DNA from: Roseburia_C sp051879315
Lineage (GTDB): Bacteria > Bacillota > Clostridia > Lachnospirales > Lachnospiraceae
Direction: 5' to 3'
Assembly: GCA_051879315.1 (NCBI GenBank)
Contig: JBJELW010000010.1
Span: 58,974 to 122,973, forward strand
DNA: 64,000 bases
In this document: piece by piece, positions 8,604-17,832 of the stretch
Position numbering within the stretch: position 1 is the stretch's first letter
How the letters are laid out: each line of letters starts with the position of its first letter
Notes under the pieces: model-generated
Told to the model about the DNA's origin: nothing
The model's database searches: none
The model's input: the letters and a program-made list of their open reading frames with translations, nothing else
Program-made: the position numbers and the translations under genes

Positions 8604-9689
8604 ATGAGTGAGAAGTTAAAGGTTGGTATTTTAGGCGGAACAGGTATGGTAGGACAGAGATTTATCTCTCTGCTGGAGAATCATCCGTGGTTTGAGGTGA
8701 CAACCATCGCAGCAAGCCCAAGAAGTGCGGGAAAGACCTACGAGGAAGCAGTGGGTGGACGCTGGAAGATGGATACTCCCATGCCGGAGGCTGTTAAGAA
8801 TATAGTAGTAAAGAACGTAAATGAGGTAGAGCAGGTTGCTGCAGAGGTGGATTTCGTATTCAGCGCTGTGGACATGACAAAGGATGAAATCAAAGCCATC
8901 GAGGAAGCTTATGCCAAGACAGAAACACCTGTGGTTTCCAATAACAGCGCACACAGATGGACACCGGATGTGCCTATGGTAGTGCCTGAGATCAATCCGG
9001 AGCATATGAAGGTTATTGACTTCCAGAAAAAGAGACTGGGTACCACCAGAGGATTTGTGGCAGTTAAGCCCAACTGTTCCATCCAGAGTTACGCACCGGT
9101 GCTCACTGCATGGAAAGAGTTTGAGCCTTACGAGGTGGTAGCTACCACATATCAGGCAATTTCCGGAGCAGGAAAGACTTTCAAGGATTGGCCGGAGATG
9201 GAGGGAAATATCATTCCTTACATCGGCGGTGAGGAAGAAAAGTCCGAGAAGGAGCCGCTTCGTATCTGGGGTGAGATTAAGGATGGTGTCATCGTTCCCG
9301 CTACTTCACCGGTGATTACCTGCCAGTGTATCCGTGTCCCGGTATTAAACGGTCACACAGCCGCTGTATTTGTGAAGTTTAAGAAGAATCCTACCAAGGA
9401 GCAGCTCATTGAGAAGCTGGTAAACTTCAAGGGTGTTCCCCAGGAACTTGATCTGCCCAGTGCACCGAAGCAGTTCATCCAGTATCTGGAGGAGGATAAC
9501 CGGCCTCAGGTATCTCTGGATGTAAACTTTGAGCATGGTATGGGAATCAGTGTGGGACGTCTCCGCGAGGATACGGTTTATGATTGGAAGTTTGTGGGAT
9601 TATCTCACAATACTGTTCGTGGTGCCGCAGGTGGAGCAGTGCTTTGCGCGGAGCTTTTGAAGGCACAGGGATATATCACAGCAAAATAA
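8604..9689 (+). CDS. asd: Aspartate-semialdehyde dehydrogenase
   Basis: 361 residues, the length of the archaeal/fungal-like Asd class. The NADP-binding GGTGMVGQRF is at residues 10-19. The active-site cysteine is in KPNCSIQ and SGAGKTFKDWPEM follows. The C-terminal catalytic region contains HNTVRGAAGGAVL. It reduces aspartyl-phosphate to the semialdehyde used for Lys, Met, Thr and diaminopimelate. The start is supported by AAGGAG ten bases upstream. It has its own promoter and a strong terminator, so it is monocistronic. Confidence 0.96.
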   Translation: MSEKLKVGILGGTGMVGQRFISLLENHPWFEVTTIAASPRSAGKTYEEAVGGRWKMDTPMPEAVKNIVVKNVNEVEQVAAEVDFVFSAVDMTKDEIKAIEEAYAKTETPVVSNNSAHRWTPDVPMVVPEINPEHMKVIDFQKKRLGTTRGFVAVKPNCSIQSYAPVLTAWKEFEPYEVVATTYQAISGAGKTFKDWPEMEGNIIPYIGGEEEKSEKEPLRIWGEIKDGVIVPATSPVITCQCIRVPVLNGHTAAVFVKFKKNPTKEQLIEKLVNFKGVPQELDLPSAPKQFIQYLEEDNRPQVSLDVNFEHGMGISVGRLREDTVYDWKFVGLSHNTVRGAAGGAVLCAELLKAQGYITAK

Positions 9690-9704
9690 ATCATGATTTT
9701 TTCG

Positions 9705-9733
9705 GCGGGTATCCGAGAGGATATCCGCTTTTT
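9705..9733 (+). terminator. Rho-independent terminator of asd
   Basis: Ten-base-pair stem: GCGGGTATCC (9705-9714) and GGATATCCGC (9719-9728), with loop GAGA and then TTTTT. Confidence 0.9.
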
Positions 9734-9759
9734 GCTTGTTTTTTGTTTTAACGAAAAAC

Positions 9760-9788
9760 TTGTGACATTTGTTAAAAAATGATATAAT
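9760..9788 (+). promoter_or_regulatory. Promoter of the DUF234-type ATPase and topoisomerase genes
   Basis: TTGTGA at 9760-9765 and a perfect TATAAT at 9783-9788, spacer 17. Transcription should start near 9795, only a few bases before a long hairpin. Confidence 0.8.
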
Positions 9789-9798
9789 TTACGGAATA

Positions 9799-9840
9799 GG
9801 CAGAGTCTCGAAAATGCGGAAGCATTTTCGAGGCTCTGCC
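9799..9840 (+). promoter_or_regulatory. Long 5'-terminal hairpin in the ATPase leader
   Basis: Arms 9799-9817 and 9822-9840 pair over 19 positions with a single G-U wobble and are closed by the GNRA-type tetraloop GGAA. No U-tract follows; the RBS GGGAGGA is at 9853-9859. Its position at the extreme 5' end of the predicted transcript suggests a stabiliser or control element rather than a terminator. Confidence 0.7.
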
Positions 9841-9865
9841 GCGAAAACGCACAGGGAGGAATCAA

Positions 9866-11239
9866 ATGGCAGCTCAGAAGTCAGCCCGGACGGCTGAAGA
9901 GAAGACATTGGAAGAATTGTATCAAACATCCGGAAATCAGATGGCACTGCTGTATGGCAGGGAGAACTGCGGTAAGGATGAACTAATCAGGGAGTTTTGC
10001 AGTGATAAGCGGGTGTTTTATTACAGAGCCAGACAGGCATCGGCAGAAGAACAAATCCGGCAGATGGGGAGAGAAATCGAGCAGCAGTATCAGATTAAGC
10101 TACAGCATTTTACCTACGATGAATATTTTAACCGGATCAAAAGTGGCAACGCCTCCAAGCTGGTGGTGGTAATCGATGAGTTTCAGTATATTGTGAAAAA
10201 AGATATCACCTTCATGAACAGTATTCTGAAGCTGAAGGCCAAGAGACTGTATCCGGGACCGGTGATAATCATTCTCACCAGTTCTTCCGTGGTGTGGATG
10301 GAAAATGATTTTCGGGAAACTTATGCGGAATATATTAAAATGGCCGAAAAAACCATAAAGCTGGGGGATGTATCGTTCTTGGACATTGTGCGAAATTTCC
10401 CGGATTATACGGTTTCCCAGTCCGTGGAGGTTTACGGAATCTTAGGGGGAGTGCCGGGATATCTGGAACGGTGGGATGATAAGAAATCTTTGAAAGAAAA
10501 TGTCTGCGCCCACATTTTGTCTCCGGACGGGTTCCTCTTTGGAGAAGCAGAAAATTATATCAGCCATGAATTAAGGGAATTATCAGTTTATAACACCATT
10601 CTGGCTTGTATTGCCTCAGGAAATACAAAGTTAAATGATCTTTTTAGAATTACCGGATTTTCCCGGGCAAAGATCAGTGTATACATAAAGAATCTCATGG
10701 CTTTCGATGTGGTGGAGAAGGTGGTATCCTTCGACACCGGTGGATGGGAGAACGCGAAAAAGGGTGTATATCAGATATCAAATACATTCGTTAATTTTTG
10801 GTTTCATTTTATCTACCCACATTTATCAGACCTTTACCGCATGACGCCGGAGGAGTTCTATGATGCCTATCTGGCTCCGGGTCTCAGCGAGTATCTGAAC
10901 CGTTATTTTGTGAAAGTGTGTAACGAGTACCTGATCCTTTTAAATCGGATCGGCAAGCTTCCCATTGAGATTCACCGCCAGGGAACCTGGGTGGGAAAAA
11001 AGGGAACCATTGACATTGTGGCACAGAACAGCATGCGGCAAAGTGTGGTGGGTATCTGTAACTGGTCTGAGGAATATATGCGGGAAGAAGTGGTGGATGA
11101 GTTGCTGGACAACATGAAGCAGGCAAGAATTTCCGCGGAGTATATGTATCTTTTCTCGGCACAGAATTTTTCACAGGAATTGATTGCGCGATCCAAAGAG
11201 GATTCCCGGTTGATTCTGGTAGATATGAAGGAATTGTAA
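9866..11239 (+). CDS. Degenerate archaeal-type ATPase with DUF234-like C-terminus
   Basis: 457 residues. The N-terminal ATPase has a P-loop-like YGRENCGKDELI in which the usual Thr/Ser after GK is Asp, and a good Walker B LVVVIDEFQYI. A middle winged-helix region is recognisable (LFRITGFSRAKISVYIKNL). The C-terminal DUF234-like domain holds WVGKKGTIDIVA followed by GICNW. The nuclease families related to DUF234 carry G-E-C-K there, so the Glu and Lys of a PD-(D/E)xK site appear lost. Both activities may therefore be weakened. It ends one base before the topoisomerase start codon, so the two are translationally coupled. Substrate and role are unknown. Confidence 0.75.
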   Translation: MAAQKSARTAEEKTLEELYQTSGNQMALLYGRENCGKDELIREFCSDKRVFYYRARQASAEEQIRQMGREIEQQYQIKLQHFTYDEYFNRIKSGNASKLVVVIDEFQYIVKKDITFMNSILKLKAKRLYPGPVIIILTSSSVVWMENDFRETYAEYIKMAEKTIKLGDVSFLDIVRNFPDYTVSQSVEVYGILGGVPGYLERWDDKKSLKENVCAHILSPDGFLFGEAENYISHELRELSVYNTILACIASGNTKLNDLFRITGFSRAKISVYIKNLMAFDVVEKVVSFDTGGWENAKKGVYQISNTFVNFWFHFIYPHLSDLYRMTPEEFYDAYLAPGLSEYLNRYFVKVCNEYLILLNRIGKLPIEIHRQGTWVGKKGTIDIVAQNSMRQSVVGICNWSEEYMREEVVDELLDNMKQARISAEYMYLFSAQNFSQELIARSKEDSRLILVDMKEL

Positions 11240-11240
11240 T

Positions 11241-14200
11241 ATGGCAAAAGCATTGATTATCACGGAGAAACCCAGTGTGGCGCAGGAATTTGCACGGATT
11301 TTGGGGGTGTCCGGAAGAAATGATGGATATATAGAAAATCAGGATTACGTGATTACCTGGTGTGTGGGACATCTGGTGGAAATGGTGTATCCGGAAGAAT
11401 ATGATATCCGCTATAAGAAGTGGAAGCTGGAGGATCTGCCTTTTCTCCCGAAAGATTACAAATACAACGTGATACCTGCAGTGAGCAAGCAGTACGATGT
11501 GGTGCACCGCATGCTTCATCGGGAGGATATCAGTAAGGTTTACTGGGCCGGTGATGCGGGAAAAGAAGGACAGACTATAGAGGAGAACATCCGTAGATTT
11601 GGCGGTGTCCGGGAAGGCATGGAGGAACTTCGGGTGTGGATCGATTCCCAGACTGAGGAGGAGATTCTGCGTGGTATTCGGGAGGCAAAACCCATGGCAG
11701 AATATGATAACCTGGCTAATTCCGGCATCATGCGTACCATAGAGGATTATGCCATGGGAATCAATTTTTCCCGTGCTATGTCCGTAAAGTATGGACAGCT
11801 GTTAAACGATGCGGCGGGAACAAAATCCTACACCGCCATAGCCGTGGGCCGTGTAATGACCTGTGTGCTGGGTATGGTGGTAATCCGGGAGCGGGAGATT
11901 CGTAATTTTGTGGAGACCCCATTTTACCGGGTGATTGGGAATTTTACGGATTCCGCCATCGATGGAGAGTGGAAGGCGGTGGAAGAATCTAAGTATGTGG
12001 CATCCCCGCTTCTCTATAAGGAGAATGGATTTAAGAAAAAGGACAGTGCGCTGCAGCTGATGGAGGAACTGCAGGGACAGCCTGCCCGGGTGAAATCCGT
12101 GGAGAAGAATTTCTCCAATAAGAGGGCTCCCTTGTTATTCAATCTGGCCGAGCTTCAGGCAGAGTGCTCTAAGCGTTTTAAAATCAGCCCGGATGAGACG
12201 TTGCAGGTGGCACAGGATCTCTATGAGAAAAAGCTTACTACCTATCCCAGAACGGATGCCAGAGTGCTTTCCACCGCGGTGGCAAAGGAAATCGGAAAAA
12301 ACATCAGCGGATTAAAGAAGTACGAGCCAACTGCCAAATATGCAGAGCATATCATGAGTGGCGGCAGCTATCGGAATATTGCAAAAACTTCCTACACTGA
12401 CGATTCCAAGATTACGGACCATTATGCCATAATTCCTACGGGACAGCTCACGGAGCTGAAGTCCTTAAATGATTTGCAGCGCAAGGTATTTGAACTCATT
12501 GTCCGTCGTTTCTTAAGCATTTTTTATCCGCCGGCCAAGTATCAGAATATCAAGCTGACGGTCTGTGTAGGGAAGGAACCCTTCTTTGCCGGGGCAAAGG
12601 TGTTAAAAGAGGCGGGTTATCTGGAGGTTATGGGAAAGAACGCAGAACCGCCTAAGGACGAGGCAGAGGATTCAGAGGAGAAGGAAGAGAAAAAGGATCC
12701 CAAGGTGCTGCTGGCTTTGGCGGAGTCATTAAAAGAAGGCGACGAGATTTCCGTCAACGGATTTGAACTCAAGGAGGGAAAGACATCGCCTCCAAAACGC
12801 TATACCACCGGTTCCATGGTTCTTGCCATGGAGAATGCAGGTCAGCTCATTGAGGAGGAGGAACTGCGTGAACAGATCAAGGGATCCGGTATCGGAACCT
12901 CTGCCACCCGGGCAGAGATCATCAAAAAGCTGGTGCGTATCGGTTATCTGAATCTGAATAAAAAAACTCAGGTACTCACACCGGAAACTTTAGGGGAGAT
13001 GGTGTATGAGGTGGTGGATCTTACAGTGCCACAGCTCTTAAACCCCAAGATGACCGCTTCCTGGGAGAAGGGATTGGACGGAATCACCAGAGGGAGTGTC
13101 CGCATGGACGATTACCGAAGCAAACTGGAGGAGTTCATCCGCAAAGAAACCGTATCCATGATCGAGCGGGATCTGAAAAATACCATTGCAGAGCGGATTC
13201 GTCCCATGGCAGGGAAAAATGCAAAGGATATGAAGGCCAGAGTCAGCATCGGAGTGAAGTGTCCTGTGTGTGGCGGAGATCTGGTGACCACGCCCTTTGG
13301 CTATGGCTGCGGCAATTATCAGAAGGATGGCAGCGGCTGTAAATTCGTAATCGGAACCATTGCCGGACGGGATCTCAGTGATGAAGAGGTGAAACAGCTT
13401 ATTGAAACCGGACATACGGATGTGTTAAACGGCTTTACCTCAAAGAGCAATAAAAAGTTCAAGGCTGCACTGGTACTGGAAAGTGACGAACAGGATCAGG
13501 TGCATATCAGTTTTGACTTTTCCAATAATGAACCGGATGTGGTGGAAGGTGTCCAGTGTCCGCTGTGCGGCGGAGCTGTGGTGAAGGTGCCTTTTGGATA
13601 TGCCTGCGCCAACCGGAAACAGGAGGATCCGGAAAGTTGTTCCTTTGCGATTGGAAAAATTGCGGGAAAAGATTTGACGGTGACCCATGTAAAGAATCTT
13701 CTTACCACAGGAAATACCGGTACCATTCGGGGCTTTACCTCAAAGGCTAAGAAAAAGTTTGATGCCTGCCTGATATTGGCGGAAGATGAGAATGGGAAAA
13801 AGAGCATCAAGTTTGATTTTGATCATGTGGAGGCGAAAAAGCTGAAAGATGTGGTTTGCCCTTTGTGTGGCGGAGACCTGGTTCAGACACCCTTTGGTTA
13901 CGGCTGTGCCAACTATGATCGTGACCGGGAGGACAGCTGCCGGTTTTCCATCGGGAAAATTGCAGGTGTGAAGTTAAAGGAAAGTCAGATCAAGCAGCTT
14001 CTGCTAACCAAAAAAACAGATCCTATTGCCGGGTTTGTATCAAAAAGTGGAAAGAAGTTTGAGGCACCTTTGAAACTGACGGATGATGGAAGGATTCAGT
14101 TTGATTTTCCGGAACGTCCCAAACCGGAGGAAACTCCCTGGAAGTGTCCGAAATGTGGGAAAAAACTTATGAAGACCCAGTGGAACTATCAGTGTGAATG

Positions 14201-14603
14201 CGGGTTTAAGCTGAGTCGTGTGGTGGCAAAGTTAGAACTGTCTCCGGAGGTGATCGGGCAATTGCTGGAGAATAAGCAGACCACGGAGCCTGTCTGCGGC
14301 TTTACATCCAAGTCGGGAAAAAGTTTTGATGCTTATCTGAAGCTGACGGAGGACGGCATTCAGTTTGATTTTGATCGAAAGCCGCCGGCAAAGCAAAAGC
14401 CACAGACCCCACAGCCACAGAGTAGTTCACAAAAGGTTTACGAAGAATCTACCTATGCGCCACTGCCACCGGCACCCAGGGAGGAAAGCGCAGATGCAAC
14501 CGGACCGGATGATTCCGAGGCAGCATGGAATGCGCTGATGAATGAGGCAGTGGAAGAGGAAGAATTGGATATTCCTGAGGACTTTCATGGACTTTTCGAA
14601 TAG
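11241..14603 (+). CDS. topB: DNA topoisomerase III (type IA) with four C-terminal zinc repeats
   Basis: 1120 residues. The Toprim domain starts at residue 1 (ALIITEKPSVAQEFARIL) with the acidic pair in YWAGDAGKEGQ. The active-site tyrosine lies in LYEKKLTTYPRTDAR, and GIGTSATRAEII is the late motif. From residue 674 there are four tandem ~98-residue units beginning at residues 674, 773, 873 and 969. Each starts CPxCG and holds PFGYxC in the first three, and each ends in an FDF strand. These are topoisomerase C-terminal repeats that bind zinc and probably nucleic acid. The last repeat is divergent (QWNYQC). A Pro/Gln-rich acidic tail ends the protein. It relaxes or decatenates DNA via a single-strand break. 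The role of the coupled ATPase is unclear. Confidence 0.92.
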   Translation: MAKALIITEKPSVAQEFARILGVSGRNDGYIENQDYVITWCVGHLVEMVYPEEYDIRYKKWKLEDLPFLPKDYKYNVIPAVSKQYDVVHRMLHREDISKVYWAGDAGKEGQTIEENIRRFGGVREGMEELRVWIDSQTEEEILRGIREAKPMAEYDNLANSGIMRTIEDYAMGINFSRAMSVKYGQLLNDAAGTKSYTAIAVGRVMTCVLGMVVIREREIRNFVETPFYRVIGNFTDSAIDGEWKAVEESKYVASPLLYKENGFKKKDSALQLMEELQGQPARVKSVEKNFSNKRAPLLFNLAELQAECSKRFKISPDETLQVAQDLYEKKLTTYPRTDARVLSTAVAKEIGKNISGLKKYEPTAKYAEHIMSGGSYRNIAKTSYTDDSKITDHYAIIPTGQLTELKSLNDLQRKVFELIVRRFLSIFYPPAKYQNIKLTVCVGKEPFFAGAKVLKEAGYLEVMGKNAEPPKDEAEDSEEKEEKKDPKVLLALAESLKEGDEISVNGFELKEGKTSPPKRYTTGSMVLAMENAGQLIEEEELREQIKGSGIGTSATRAEIIKKLVRIGYLNLNKKTQVLTPETLGEMVYEVVDLTVPQLLNPKMTASWEKGLDGITRGSVRMDDYRSKLEEFIRKETVSMIERDLKNTIAERIRPMAGKNAKDMKARVSIGVKCPVCGGDLVTTPFGYGCGNYQKDGSGCKFVIGTIAGRDLSDEEVKQLIETGHTDVLNGFTSKSNKKFKAALVLESDEQDQVHISFDFSNNEPDVVEGVQCPLCGGAVVKVPFGYACANRKQEDPESCSFAIGKIAGKDLTVTHVKNLLTTGNTGTIRGFTSKAKKKFDACLILAEDENGKKSIKFDFDHVEAKKLKDVVCPLCGGDLVQTPFGYGCANYDRDREDSCRFSIGKIAGVKLKESQIKQLLLTKKTDPIAGFVSKSGKKFEAPLKLTDDGRIQFDFPERPKPEETPWKCPKCGKKLMKTQWNYQCECGFKLSRVVAKLELSPEVIGQLLENKQTTEPVCGFTSKSGKSFDAYLKLTEDGIQFDFDRKPPAKQKPQTPQPQSSSQKVYEESTYAPLPPAPREESADATGPDDSEAAWNALMNEAVEEEELDIPEDFHGLFE

Positions 14604-14637
14604 GATAATATAATACAGAAAGATGAGGAAAAAGATT

Positions 14638-15303
14638 ATGGAACAGTGTAAGATTAAAAACATGTACACATTGACAGAAACCATTGCTACACCGCTTTTA
14701 GAGCGTTATGAGTATCCCTGGCAGGTGCTGCCGGAGATTGGTTCCTTCATTTTAGAACTGGGGAAAACCTTAGACCCGGAGAAGTATGAAAAACGGGGAG
14801 AGGACATCTGGGTGGCAAAGTCCGCCACAGTTTTCCCTACGGCATATCTTCATGGTCCCCTGATTATTGACGAGGATGCGGAAATCCGTCACTGTGCATT
14901 CATTCGTGGCAATGCCATCGTTGGAAAGGGTTCTGTGGTGGGAAATTCCACGGAATTAAAAAATGTCATCATCTTCAACAGTGTGCAGGTGCCCCATTAC
15001 AATTATGTGGGAGATTCCGTTTTGGGATACAAGTCCCACATGGGAGCAGGTTCCATCACCTCCAATGTAAAGTCCGATAAGACACTGGTGGTGGTAAAGA
15101 GCGATGGAGAACAGATGGAAACCGGTCTGAAAAAATTTGGGGCAATGTTAGGCGATTATGTAGAGGTGGGATGCAATTCCGTATTAAATCCTGGAACAGT
15201 TATCGGAAGTCACACCAATGTGTATCCCCTGTCCATGGTGCGCGGCGTGGTTCCAGCCAATTCCATCTATAAAAATAAAAACGAGATTGTGGAGAAAAAG
15301 TAA
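14638..15303 (+). CDS. Left-handed beta-helix protein, nucleotidyltransferase/acyltransferase-like
   Basis: 221 residues from ATG 14638 (GATGAGG upstream); an in-frame ATG at 14623 lacks a site. The N-terminal ~55 residues are helical. The rest is hexapeptide-repeat beta-helix (for example ATVFPTAYLHGPLIIDEDA, IRGNAIVGKGSVVGNSTEL, CNSVLNPGTVIGSHTNVYP), as in the C-terminal half of GlmU or sugar-phosphate nucleotidyltransferases. No pyrophosphorylase domain is present, so it is a stand-alone acyltransferase or sugar-binding protein. It follows topB by 34 bases and is closed by a terminator. The substrate is not identifiable. Confidence 0.78.
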   Translation: MEQCKIKNMYTLTETIATPLLERYEYPWQVLPEIGSFILELGKTLDPEKYEKRGEDIWVAKSATVFPTAYLHGPLIIDEDAEIRHCAFIRGNAIVGKGSVVGNSTELKNVIIFNSVQVPHYNYVGDSVLGYKSHMGAGSITSNVKSDKTLVVVKSDGEQMETGLKKFGAMLGDYVEVGCNSVLNPGTVIGSHTNVYPLSMVRGVVPANSIYKNKNEIVEKK

Positions 15304-15331
15304 TTTCTTCCAACATTTTATGTGAAAGATT

Positions 15332-15364
15332 CACCTGTCACACGTTTGTGGCAGGTGTTTTTTT
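15332..15364 (+). terminator. Rho-independent terminator after the beta-helix gene
   Basis: Arms CACCTGTCAC (15332-15341) and GTGGCAGGTG (15348-15357) with one G-U wobble and a six-base loop, followed by seven Ts. Confidence 0.92.
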
Positions 15365-15365
15365 C

Positions 15366-15394
15366 TTGACAAATTACACTATATGAACTATTGT
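15366..15394 (+). promoter_or_regulatory. Promoter of the ABC exporter operon
   Basis: TTGACA at 15366-15371 and TATTGT at 15389-15394, spacer 17, immediately after the preceding terminator. Confidence 0.75.
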
Positions 15395-15435
15395 ATTAGA
15401 AGAGTAATACACTTGCGCCAATAGGAGGAAAGTTT

Positions 15436-16137
15436 ATGTTAGAAGTACAGGGATTGTCAAAGAAATATGGGAAAAACCTTGCGGTGGATCATGTGAGTTT
15501 TTCTGTGGGAAATGGGCAGATCGGGATTTTGCTTGGACCAAACGGAGCAGGGAAGTCCACCATCATCAAAAGTATTGCCGGACTTCTCCGGTATGAGGGA
15601 GGCATCGGAATCAACGGAATGCCGGCCCGATCCAAAGAAGCAAAAAAGATTTTCGGCTATGTTCCGGAATTGCCGGCAATGTTTGATGCTCTGACGGTGA
15701 GAGAGCATGTGGAGTATATCCGCCGGGCATACAACAGCCCCATCACCGATGAGGAGGTTCTTGCACTTTTTCAGCGCTTTGAGCTGGCTGATAAGCAGGA
15801 CAAACTGGGAAATGAGCTGTCCAAAGGTATGATGCAGAAATTAAGCATCTGTTGTGCACTGGCCATCAAGCCTCAGGTGATCCTTTTTGACGAGCCTATG
15901 GTGGGATTGGATCCGGCAGCCATCAAGGAGCTGAAGGAAGTGATCCTGGAACTAAAAGATAATGGAGTTACTGTTCTGCTCAGTACCCATATGCTGGAGA
16001 TGGTAAAAGATCTTTGGGATGTGATGTTTGTTATGGAGAAAGGACATATCGTGGCAAGCTTTGACAAGGCTCAGACCCAGGATAAAGATATCGAAGAATT
16101 ATTCTTTGAAGTGACAGGCGGTGAGCACCATGAGTAG
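15436..16137 (+). CDS. ABC exporter ATP-binding protein
   Basis: 233 residues. Walker A is GPNGAGKSTIIKS, the signature is ELSKGMMQKLSI (the usual LSGGQ is altered to LSKGM, frequent in this exporter group), Walker B is VILFDEPMVGLDP, and the H-loop is STHMLEM. The RBS AGGAGG precedes the ATG. It overlaps the start of the membrane subunit gene and works with it as an exporter of unknown substrate at the cytoplasmic membrane. Confidence 0.9.
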   Translation: MLEVQGLSKKYGKNLAVDHVSFSVGNGQIGILLGPNGAGKSTIIKSIAGLLRYEGGIGINGMPARSKEAKKIFGYVPELPAMFDALTVREHVEYIRRAYNSPITDEEVLALFQRFELADKQDKLGNELSKGMMQKLSICCALAIKPQVILFDEPMVGLDPAAIKELKEVILELKDNGVTVLLSTHMLEMVKDLWDVMFVMEKGHIVASFDKAQTQDKDIEELFFEVTGGEHHE

Positions 16138-17716
16138 AAGTCTTTGGTATATAACTGTGAGGAGCTTTGTCAATAAAGCAAAACGTGCGGTAAAAAAGCC
16201 CGGCACTTATGTGGGAGCGGTACTGGTGGTGTTCTACGTCTGGCTGATTGTGGCAGGTGTAGGCGGAATGATCGCAGATTTTGGCATGGCTACGCCGGAG
16301 GGGCTGGCAGCTCTCTTGTCTCTGCTGATGTTTTACACACAGCCCATGACCATTATCCAGTATGCAAAGCGCAAGGGCATCATTTTTAAAAAGTCGGATG
16401 TGCATTTTGTATTTGTGGCACCGGAGAATCCCAAGGTGGTATTGCTGCGTTCGGGGATCCGTAACTTTCTGATGAATTTTCTCATGGGAGCAGCCATCAT
16501 TATCATTGGTGTTTTTGTGTGTAATATTGCTCCGGCCAGACTGGTTGCTTATGGATTGTTTCTGATGGTTATCGAGAATCTGCTGGAGATGGCATTGATG
16601 ATTGCATGTTATGGAAACGAGGTCCTTCCGGATCAATTGTTTGTGGTGTTAAAATGGATACTGTACGGGCTGATGATTGCCTTCGTTGTAGTTGCATTGC
16701 TGATGTTTTGGCAGAAAGGGCTGTCCTTTGCCACACTGAATTCGTACCTTACATCCCCGGTAATTCAGCTGATTCCCATGTTTGGCTGGCAGCTTGCGGT
16801 GCTGCAGCTGATTTTCGTAGGGCCTACGGTTTTAAATGTGATTTGTTCCCTGCTGTATCTGGTTATGACCATTGCATTGGTTATTTATGCCTGGAAGGTA
16901 AAGTGTACCGGAGAATATTACGAGGATGCTATGAGTTTTGCGGAAGATTATTCCGTGAAGCTGGAGCGGGCAAAGAAGGGTGAGAATGCCCTGAACATGA
17001 AGAAGAAGCTGAAACGGAACGTGTCTGTTCAGTATAAGGGAAACTATGCAAAAGCTATTTTTTACCGCCAGTTGCTGGAGTATAAGAAAAATAAACTGTT
17101 TATCTTCAGCTTCCAGTCTTTGTTTTTCCTGCTGGTGGGAGCAGTCCTGTGTTTTGTGGGCGTTCAGACCATGGATGAACCGAATTTCTGGGGGGTAGGA
17201 AAAATCTTCATCCTTCCGGCATTGATGGCATATTTTGTTCTGATGTTCAGTGGCTATGCCACAAAGTGGGAGAAAGAGCTGGAGAATCCATATACTTTCC
17301 TGATTCCGGACACCGCCTTCCATAAAATGTGGAATGCCACGAAGATTGAACATATCCGGGCTTTTGTGGACGGATGTCTCATCTCCATTCCCGCAGGAAT
17401 CGGGTTGCAGCTTTCACCAATATTTGTAATTCTCAGTGTCTTTCTGTATGTCTGCCTCAATGCCAATAAGCTGTATCTGGGCATGTCAGCAGATGTGCTG
17501 ATTGGAAGAAACTTTGGTTCCTTCGGAAGAACCATGGTGCGAAGCCTAAGCCAGTGTATTGCCATTGTGGTGGCCATGATTCCTACTATTTTTCTGGGAC
17601 TTGTGGTTTCCATCAATGTGGGTTACGCCTGCATGGTACTGGTAATCGCCCTGTTTACCCTGGGGGCAGCCGCACTTTCTTCGAGCTTATTCGGCAAAAT
17701 GGAACGATTGGATTAA
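16130..17716 (+). CDS. ABC exporter membrane subunit
   Basis: 528 residues from ATG 16130; a GTG at 16121 is an alternative start. The ATG lies within the end of the ATPase gene, so translation is coupled. Around ten to twelve hydrophobic segments are visible, in two halves separated by a charged cytoplasmic region near residues 270-320 (EDAMSFAEDYSVKLERAKKG). The layout matches the putative ABC exporter family in Clostridia. The transported compound is unknown; no peptide or bacteriocin genes lie nearby. The C-terminal half has a gain-of-glycine, alanine-rich last helix. Confidence 0.82.
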   Translation: MSRSLWYITVRSFVNKAKRAVKKPGTYVGAVLVVFYVWLIVAGVGGMIADFGMATPEGLAALLSLLMFYTQPMTIIQYAKRKGIIFKKSDVHFVFVAPENPKVVLLRSGIRNFLMNFLMGAAIIIIGVFVCNIAPARLVAYGLFLMVIENLLEMALMIACYGNEVLPDQLFVVLKWILYGLMIAFVVVALLMFWQKGLSFATLNSYLTSPVIQLIPMFGWQLAVLQLIFVGPTVLNVICSLLYLVMTIALVIYAWKVKCTGEYYEDAMSFAEDYSVKLERAKKGENALNMKKKLKRNVSVQYKGNYAKAIFYRQLLEYKKNKLFIFSFQSLFFLLVGAVLCFVGVQTMDEPNFWGVGKIFILPALMAYFVLMFSGYATKWEKELENPYTFLIPDTAFHKMWNATKIEHIRAFVDGCLISIPAGIGLQLSPIFVILSVFLYVCLNANKLYLGMSADVLIGRNFGSFGRTMVRSLSQCIAIVVAMIPTIFLGLVVSINVGYACMVLVIALFTLGAAALSSSLFGKMERLD

Positions 17717-17832
17717 TTTTTACATAAAAAAGGCTAGACGAATGTAGAAAAATGTGCGAAAATGAATGCAGTGTGTTGAATGGGATGCCACCGTTTAACA
17801 TGGTATATTTTTTCACTGAAAGGAGTCTTAAA

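Noticed and set aside
10884..11519. 211-codon minus-strand open frame
   Set aside because: Shadow of the ATPase and topoisomerase genes with no recognisable domain.
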